Shown in pieces: positions 54,056 to 58,996 of a stretch of 58,996 nucleotides of DNA (positions within the stretch are counted from its first letter, which is position 1; every line of letters starts with the position of its first letter). The DNA is from Sporosarcina sp. NCCP-2222. GTDB lineage: Bacteria > Bacillota > Bacilli > Bacillales_A > Planococcaceae. Both the position numbers and the translations under genes were made by a program. The stretch covers positions 140,128 through 199,123 of the forward strand of contig NZ_BQYK01000006.1 in assembly GCF_023168145.1 (NCBI RefSeq), given 5' to 3'. The notes beneath the pieces are model-generated. The model worked only from the letters and a program-made list of their open reading frames with translations. It searched no databases and was not told the origin of the DNA.

Positions 54056-55207
54056 TTAATAAGCGATTTTCCCCATCACCGTCTGCCGTTTTGCTCCTGT
54101 TGCGGACGGCAAGGAATTTGGCAATCGCTGAAACCCCAGGTAGCCAAGAAGCGCAAAGACGAATGCTTCCTTCGCGTCTGGATCAATTCCAACTTCGGCA
54201 GAGGTCATGACCTCCAGTCCTTCCGGCAAAAGATCCTTCAAGAAGGTTAGCAATGTTTTATTATGCACCCCTCCCCCACTGACGATGACTGTCTTTAACC
54301 GGTATTTGTCATGATGCCGGGTAATTTCGTCAGCAAGCGTATGGGCAGTCAACATCGTAACTGTCGCAATTTTATCCTCATCCGCCATACCTTGTTGCTC
54401 CATTTCCGTCCATACGCGTTCCGCATAGGCAGCCCCAAACAATTCCCGGCCCGTGCTTTTCGGCGGTTGCGCCGAAAAATAAGGTTCCGAGAGAAGCTGA
54501 TGCAGGAAAGTTTTATCGACAGTTCCTTTCTCTGCAAATCCGCCGTCGGCATCATAGCTCACGGCACCAGCAGAATGCTTCGATACGAACGAATCGATGA
54601 TCATATTCCCTGGACCGGTATCATACGCGATTACATCCAGTCCTGAATCCCCGGGAGGCAGCACCGTAATATTTGCGATACCCCCGATGTTAACGAGCAC
54701 TCGGCCTTCCGTATCAGATTGGAATAAGTAGTGATCCGCGAAAGGAACGAGCGGTGCCCCTTGCCCCCCTGCCGCCATATCCCGGGTTCGGAAATCGCCG
54801 ATGACAGGAATGCCTGCACGCTCTGCCAGAACGGCAATATCACCGATTTGCATCGTATTCGGATGCGTAAAAGGCGCATCTCCTTTCACAAACGGTTCAT
54901 GCCAAATTGTCTGGCCGTGTGAACTGATCAAATCAATCGATTCCAACTGGATATCTGATTCATGGAGTGACTCTTTTAGCAATCTGGCATACAGATCGCC
55001 TAAGTACATGTTCATAGCAGAAACACGGTTCAATGGCGCCTGCGCATCCATCAACCGGAGCAATTCTTGCCTGAGCTCCTCCGGATAAGGGACTGTCACG
55101 AACTTTTTCACTTCGAACTGTAGACGGTCAGGCTGCATCGAGAAATCGACAATCGCTAAATCAAGACCATCTAGAGAAGTACCTGACATCATTCCACAAA
55201 CTCGCAC
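54056..55207 (-). CDS. anmK: Anhydro-N-acetylmuramic acid kinase
   Basis: A 383-residue kinase of the ASKHA fold that opens and phosphorylates 1,6-anhydro-MurNAc to MurNAc-6-P. Motifs are GMMSGTSLDGLDLAIVDF (about 5-22, phosphate loop), GQTIWHEP, GDFRTRDMAAGGQGAPLVPFAD (about 137-158, with the catalytic Asp region) and AYDTGPGNMIID. The start is a GTG at 55207 with GGGAGGAGGG about 10 bp before it. It is first after the internal promoter with a cre and a palindrome. Its product is the MurQ substrate. Anhydro sugars come only from lytic transglycosylases, such as the spore cortex enzyme SleB. Confidence 0.94.
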   Translation of the reverse strand: MRVCGMMSGTSLDGLDLAIVDFSMQPDRLQFEVKKFVTVPYPEELRQELLRLMDAQAPLNRVSAMNMYLGDLYARLLKESLHESDIQLESIDLISSHGQTIWHEPFVKGDAPFTHPNTMQIGDIAVLAERAGIPVIGDFRTRDMAAGGQGAPLVPFADHYLFQSDTEGRVLVNIGGIANITVLPPGDSGLDVIAYDTGPGNMIIDSFVSKHSAGAVSYDADGGFAEKGTVDKTFLHQLLSEPYFSAQPPKSTGRELFGAAYAERVWTEMEQQGMADEDKIATVTMLTAHTLADEITRHHDKYRLKTVIVSGGGVHNKTLLTFLKDLLPEGLEVMTSAEVGIDPDAKEAFVFALLGYLGFQRLPNSLPSATGAKRQTVMGKIAY

Positions 55208-55237
55208 AATCGCATCGCCCTCCTCCCAATCTAGTAA

Positions 55238-55252
55238 TGAAAGCGCTTTCCA
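55238..55252. promoter_or_regulatory. Catabolite-responsive element (cre) before anmK
   Basis: TGAAAGCGCTTTCCA holds the perfect 12-bp palindrome GAAAGCGCTTTC and differs from the CcpA consensus at one position. It covers the expected transcription start, just after the -10, a position that represses. Confidence 0.8.
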
Positions 55253-55254
55253 CC

Positions 55255-55283
55255 ATTTTACTTGTTGTGAAATTAAATTTCAA
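55255..55283 (-). promoter_or_regulatory. Promoter of the anmK-ABC-namZ-murQ operon
   Basis: On the minus strand TTGAAA (55283-55278), a 17-bp spacer and TAAAAT (55260-55255) form a good sigma-A promoter in the 104-bp gap after nagZ. Confidence 0.8.
55268..55282. promoter_or_regulatory. Candidate RpiR/MurR operator
   Basis: TGAAATTAAATTTCA is a perfect 15-bp palindrome lying over the -35 and the spacer. TGAAAT...ATTTCA half-sites are of the type I recall for RpiR-family regulators. It is the obvious target for the regulator encoded in the same cluster. Confidence 0.6.
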
Positions 55284-55311
55284 CAGTAAATTCTAAATTT
55301 AAAAATTTATT

Positions 55312-56877
55312 TCAAGATAATGAAACAGGCAATTTCCCTTTGAATTGCACCTTGCCTACTAATCCAGCCGCTACGACTTCAAATGCCGTTTTTGTAAACT
55401 CATAGGTGCAGATCATGCGATTTGCCCCTTCGAAGAGTGAAAGGTCATATGGTGAACGAATGGCGACAATATCTACAGGTTTTTCTGAAGCGATCAATGT
55501 CTCTACAAGCCGTTGCTGGGTATCATGCTGGATGGCATTCAATGTAAGCACGACAATATGGTCATAGTCTTTCGCCATCTGTCCGATTTGCTCCAGCTGA
55601 CCTTCCAATTGCTCAGGCTTCAGTTCCATATCAGTTACGTTTTCATGCACTTTTCGCATTTCTTGCCCCATCGTCACCGTTGCGTAACGCTTATCTTCCA
55701 CCATCGTCGCATATTCGTTCGCTGGGTAAACAAGAAGAATCCGATCACCAGGTTGAACCACTTTTCCTTGCTTTCCAACTTCGGTAATCCCTCGTTCATA
55801 AATCTTTCGCATTTCCATCTTATGCGCTTCAGAACCGACAAAATCCGGGACAACTGGACTTTCCGCTTCCTCCCATGAGGCATAACGGCGAACAAGCTTT
55901 TCAATTCTTGCAACCGATTCATCTATTTGCAGTTCAGAAATCTTCCCGTTTTGGACCGCTTCTTTCATTGCAAGGATTGCTTGTTTCTGCAAATCGAACA
56001 GATGAGACACCATAACAAAATCGACGCCTGCCTGAACGGCTTTGACACAGCCCTGCACGGTGCCAATCCCTTTGGCGATTGCATCCATTTCCATGCAATC
56101 CGTTGTGATTACACCTTGAAACCCAAGCTCCTCCCGCAGCAAGCCGGTAATAATAGGGCGAGATAACGTGGCCGGCGTATTCGCTTCGGACTCCAAAGCC
56201 GGAAAATAAACATGGGCACTCATGACCGCATCGGCACCTGCTTGAATACAGCGCTTGAATGGCACGAGCTCCACTTCATGCAGCCGTTTTAAATCATGAG
56301 CAATGACAGGCAGATCGAGATGGGAATCAACATTTGTATCCCCATGGCCAGGGAAATGCTTCAATGTCGTCATGACACCCGCGCTTTGCATGCCGGCCAT
56401 CGCCTGTTCAGCCATCTCTGCAACATGATTTGGATTTTCACCGAAGGAACGTACGCCGATGACCGGATTTTTCGGATTATTGTTCACATCCACAACAGGC
56501 GCCAAGTTCCAATTGATGCCGAGCGCTTTCAATTCCTTCCCGGTCAAAGCGCCTGCTTTCCTCGCATTCGCGGAATCTTGCGTTGCGCCAAGTAGCATGG
56601 CTCCAGGAATAATGGTCGTACCTTCACCTAATCTCCGCACGACGCCATTCTCTTGATCAATGCAAATTAATAAAGGTACCGAATAGCCCGCTTTTTTCGC
56701 CTCCGCTTGCAGACCGCTCGTCAAACGGGCAATCTCTTCTGGCGTCCCGATGTTTCGACCGAATAAGATAATACCGCCTATATGGTAGTCATGGATCAGG
56801 CTTTTAATCTCCTCGGACACCGTGATCCCTTTGAATCCAGCGATCATCAATCGGCCGACTTTTTTCTCTAAACTCAT
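55312..56877 (-). CDS. nagZ: Beta-N-acetylglucosaminidase NagZ-like (GH3)
   Basis: A 521-residue glycoside hydrolase family 3 protein. The N-terminal barrel (about 1-330) has the NagZ motif LKHFPGHGDTNVDSHLDLP (about 190), whose His/Asp dyad is the acid-base pair, and the nucleophile aspartate in VITTDCMEMDAIAKG (about 258). A C-terminal GH3-type domain (about 350-521) follows. There is no signal peptide (MSLEKKVGRLMIAGFKG), whereas B. subtilis NagZ is exported. It would split GlcNAc-MurNAc-(peptide) inside the cell. It lies 13 bp downstream of the PIG-L gene. Confidence 0.93.
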   Translation of the reverse strand: MSLEKKVGRLMIAGFKGITVSEEIKSLIHDYHIGGIILFGRNIGTPEEIARLTSGLQAEAKKAGYSVPLLICIDQENGVVRRLGEGTTIIPGAMLLGATQDSANARKAGALTGKELKALGINWNLAPVVDVNNNPKNPVIGVRSFGENPNHVAEMAEQAMAGMQSAGVMTTLKHFPGHGDTNVDSHLDLPVIAHDLKRLHEVELVPFKRCIQAGADAVMSAHVYFPALESEANTPATLSRPIITGLLREELGFQGVITTDCMEMDAIAKGIGTVQGCVKAVQAGVDFVMVSHLFDLQKQAILAMKEAVQNGKISELQIDESVARIEKLVRRYASWEEAESPVVPDFVGSEAHKMEMRKIYERGITEVGKQGKVVQPGDRILLVYPANEYATMVEDKRYATVTMGQEMRKVHENVTDMELKPEQLEGQLEQIGQMAKDYDHIVVLTLNAIQHDTQQRLVETLIASEKPVDIVAIRSPYDLSLFEGANRMICTYEFTKTAFEVVAAGLVGKVQFKGKLPVSLS

Positions 56878-56890
56878 TTATTTTTCCCCC

Positions 56891-57595
56891 TTACACCGGA
56901 AAACCCGGAATCATTCCTTCTTTTCGTACATGAAGCCCTCTTGAATTTTTTAATGTCTGTGCATACGTCGCCCGTGCGAGGCAGCCCCGCACGGTTCCGA
57001 GCGCTTTGTAGTAATCATAGTAGCGGAAGCTCGAAGAATTTATCACGAAATCATAGCAGGAAATCGCTTCTAAATAAGCTTCGAACGATTCGCTCACGTC
57101 TACGTAAATATCCGGTTCATACCCCTCCATGTCTTCCCAGTTCTCACTGTGAAACACACGCTTTAATCCATGAGGCGGCAGTCCCTCCAGCTCAAACCCG
57201 GGAAGAGCAGCTTTCAACCACGCATCTTGTACGATCCGCTGGCAAAGCGCATGGTCTGGATGCATGCTGTTCTCCCAATGAGTGATGACAAATTCAGGCT
57301 TCTCGCGCCGAAAGATGGCAGCCACTTCCTTACAAATCTCTTCATTGAAGGTAAGCTCCGCATCACGATGGGAAAGGGTAATGCTGCTGCCTCCTAAAAT
57401 GGCAGCCGCCTGTTCCGCTTCTCTTATTTTCTGGTCACGGTAGACATTCACATCCATCTGGGCCGGCGCTCCTTTTTCTCCTGCCGTCAAATGCAGAAAC
57501 GTAACATGCCAGCCTGCTTTGGCGTATTTATGCGCAATCGCTCCTGCCTGCAGTTCTCCATCTCCACAATGTGCTCCGACAATCATCAGTCGCAT
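56891..57595 (-). CDS. PIG-L-family deacetylase with altered metal motif
   Basis: A 234-residue LmbE/PIG-L fold protein. The family's AHPDD motif at the N-terminus reads AHCGDGE (8-14), so the histidine and second aspartate remain but the first aspartate, the general base in known members, is glycine. The third metal histidine is in NSMHPDHALC (about 108). The family removes acetyl groups from GlcNAc-type sugars. In this cluster GlcNAc, MurNAc or a muropeptide is a likely substrate; BshB-type bacillithiol synthesis is an alternative. It overlaps the amiE-like gene by 10 bp. Confidence 0.85.
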   Translation of the reverse strand: MRLMIVGAHCGDGELQAGAIAHKYAKAGWHVTFLHLTAGEKGAPAQMDVNVYRDQKIREAEQAAAILGGSSITLSHRDAELTFNEEICKEVAAIFRREKPEFVITHWENSMHPDHALCQRIVQDAWLKAALPGFELEGLPPHGLKRVFHSENWEDMEGYEPDIYVDVSESFEAYLEAISCYDFVINSSSFRYYDYYKALGTVRGCLARATYAQTLKNSRGLHVRKEGMIPGFPV

Positions 57596-58665
57596 GCAAG
57601 CCCCTCCCCCTCTTGTTTTTGTACGGCTATCAAATTGTGTAATCTCGGACGGAGCCGGATCATATGAGGATGCCTGCCGAAATAAACGCGATTTGTCAGC
57701 AGCATAACCGTCAGTTCTCTTTGTGGATCAATATAGAAGCTGGTTCCTGTAAAACCGGTATGCCCATACGTCCCGGCTGACAGCAAATCGCCTGCCGGGC
57801 TTGCCCCGTCCCCTTTTAATTGCCAGCCGATCCCTCTGCTTTCGTCAGAGAATGGTGTAAAGTTCCGGCGGGAAAGTTCCAACCAATTCCGATCGATGAT
57901 TCGGTGCCCGCCATATTGACCGTTCGCCTCCAGCATCTGGGTAAACACAGCCAAATCGTTCATCGTTGAGAACAGTCCCGCGTGGCCGCTGATGCCCCCC
58001 ATGAATTCCGTATTGTCGTCATGGACGATGCCATACTTATGATCATTCAAGTGGGCTACGAACTCAGTCGGCGCATAGCGCTCGCGTTCAAACTGTGGCA
58101 TGTATCCCGTGTCATTCATCGCAAGCGGCCGGAAAATATGTGCTTTCGCATAATCTTCAATCCTTTGGCCCGACAGCTGTTCAATCAGCTCCATGAGAAC
58201 AATGAAACCAAGGTCACTATAGACGACTGCCGTATCAGGCTTATACGCTAATTTCTCCTGATAAATGGAAGCCAGCACTTCCTCCTTCGTCATCTTTTCT
58301 TCAAAATAATGTTTGTGGGCAGGCAAACCGGAAGAATGAGTCAGCAACTGTTTTACCGTCACCTGGTCTTTTCCATGAACACTGAAAGCCGGAAGAAAGG
58401 TGGATACTTTATCATGTAAATACAGTTCACCCGATGCGAACAATTGCAGCATAGCGGGCAATGTGACCATGACCTTCGTCAGCGAGGCCATATCAAAGAC
58501 ATGACGGCTCGACATCCTGGTCTTTCCTTGCTCTAAACAGTTATAGCCCAGCGCTTGGTCAAGTACAATTCTTCCTTGATGCCGAACCCTGATCACTGCC
58601 CCCGGCGTCACGCCGGCATCAATCTCTCTCTGGAGGAAATTCAACACTTGTTCCAGAACAGACAC
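57586..58665 (-). CDS. Serine hydrolase of the beta-lactamase fold (AmiE/YbbE-like)
   Basis: A 359-residue protein with the class C beta-lactamase/PBP fold: S-x-x-K in ASLTKVMV (about 77-84), Y-x-N-type motif YSDLGF (about 152) and HTGFTG in place of KTG (about 302). B. subtilis AmiE (YbbE), an N-acetylmuramyl-L-alanine amidase of this fold, sits beside nagZ and namZ, and the same context here suggests removal of the peptide from MurNAc. No signal peptide is visible. The GTG start at 58665 is uncertain, since AGGAG directly adjoins it. Confidence 0.8.
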   Translation of the reverse strand: MSVLEQVLNFLQREIDAGVTPGAVIRVRHQGRIVLDQALGYNCLEQGKTRMSSRHVFDMASLTKVMVTLPAMLQLFASGELYLHDKVSTFLPAFSVHGKDQVTVKQLLTHSSGLPAHKHYFEEKMTKEEVLASIYQEKLAYKPDTAVVYSDLGFIVLMELIEQLSGQRIEDYAKAHIFRPLAMNDTGYMPQFERERYAPTEFVAHLNDHKYGIVHDDNTEFMGGISGHAGLFSTMNDLAVFTQMLEANGQYGGHRIIDRNWLELSRRNFTPFSDESRGIGWQLKGDGASPAGDLLSAGTYGHTGFTGTSFYIDPQRELTVMLLTNRVYFGRHPHMIRLRPRLHNLIAVQKQEGEGLACD

Positions 58666-58996
58666 CTCCTGATTCCAGTTGTTTGGACATCATTTGATAT
58701 TGTTTCCACGGCGTGAATCCCAACTTTCCGTAAAATGCGACAAGCTGCGTCCAATCGATGACAATTGAATCTACGCCTCGTTTCATCAGCTCGTTGGCCC
58801 CGGCCTTTACAATATCAAGGCCAAATCCTTGCCCCCGTAAAGAACGGTCAATGCCTAACGGGCCAATGCCCCCTAATTCTCCTTGAACCAGCTTTCGCCA
58901 ATATGTATTCGGACCAATTTGAGGGGAAGCCCCGTCATTCATTCGACAAAAGCCCTGCAACTGATCGTTTACGAACAGTCCGATGAACTCTCGGCC
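58619..58996 (-). CDS. GNAT acetyltransferase, partial (5' end outside window)
   Basis: About 125 C-terminal residues are present; the frame is open to the right edge. It begins in a GNAT core (GREFIGLFVNDQLQGF) and has the acetyl-CoA loop GIDRSLRGQGFGLDIVKAGANELMKRG followed by LVAFYGKLGFTPW. The acceptor is unknown. It overlaps the start of the amiE-like gene, so it belongs to the recycling cluster. It is different in sequence from the tandem GNAT at 47.7 kb. Confidence 0.85.
   Translation of the reverse strand, partial: GREFIGLFVNDQLQGFCRMNDGASPQIGPNTYWRKLVQGELGGIGPLGIDRSLRGQGFGLDIVKAGANELMKRGVDSIVIDWTQLVAFYGKLGFTPWKQYQMMSKQLESGGVCSGTSVEFPPERD

Noticed and set aside
43766..58996. Chitin or chitobiose utilisation cluster
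   Set aside because: nagA, nagB and the importer would fit, but murQ, anmK, namZ and the AmiE-like hydrolase are specific to muramic acid, and no chitinase is present.

Overview
The window looks like a chromosomal segment of a low-to-mid GC Firmicute of the order Bacillales, probably an endospore former of the Planococcaceae/Sporosarcina type. The evidence is a sda sporulation-checkpoint gene with DnaA boxes, a sigI-rsgI pair, a YpdA-type bacillithiol-system reductase, CcpA-type cre boxes, many TTG/GTG starts behind strong AGGAGG sites, and U-rich hairpin terminators. The genus is inference. No IS element, prophage, CRISPR, tRNA or rRNA was seen.

Layout. (1) 1-2.2 kb: the 5' part of ilvD (cut by the window edge) and a small lipoprotein, both on the minus strand. 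(2) 2.3-13.1 kb: a minus-strand catabolic operon in the order glcD-glcF-dctP-dctQ-dctM-SDR-PPC protein-acyl-CoA ligase-thiolase-Zn-ribbon/OB protein, followed by a BASS-type carrier. A CdaR-family regulator lies upstream. Together these suggest uptake of an organic acid, oxidation of a hydroxyl group, CoA activation and thiolytic or retro-aldol cleavage. (3) 15.1-17.0 kb: DnaA-box cluster and sda, convergent with an S41 processing protease. (4) 17.1-20.5 kb: a TAXI-type TRAP system with its DUF1850 partner. (5) 20.9-31.3 kb: single genes: polysaccharide deacetylase, YpdA reductase, AbgT carrier, acyl-CoA ligase, chemoreceptor with a sigma-D-like promoter, M20 peptidase, CYP152 peroxygenase. 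(6) 31.3-35.6 kb: an intergenic element flanked by identical 30-bp palindromes, a lipoprotein, rsgI-sigI, a K/E-rich secreted protein and a small excalibur protein. (7) 35.8-43.3 kb: a 1510-residue secreted double nuclease, a large 20-bp-period repeat array, and a second FtsH-like protease. (8) 43.8-59 kb: a minus-strand muropeptide/amino-sugar recycling cluster: GNAT (partial), amiE-like hydrolase, PIG-L deacetylase, nagZ, anmK, sugar ABC importer, namZ, murQ, GNAT, RpiR regulator, nagA, nagB and an MsmK-type ATPase.

Main points of interest: the recycling cluster has an ABC importer in place of MurP, its NagZ, NamZ and AmiE homologues lack signal peptides, and it includes AnmK. Its internal promoter has a 17-bp spacer, a perfect palindrome over the -35 and a cre box just after the -10. 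Two intergenic arrays of unrelated sequence share a 20-21 bp period. The sda gene, only 56 codons, sits behind a dense DnaA-box cluster. The glcDF/TRAP/thiolase operon is a coherent pathway whose substrate I cannot name. Functions come from reading translated sequence and recalled family motifs; no search was run.
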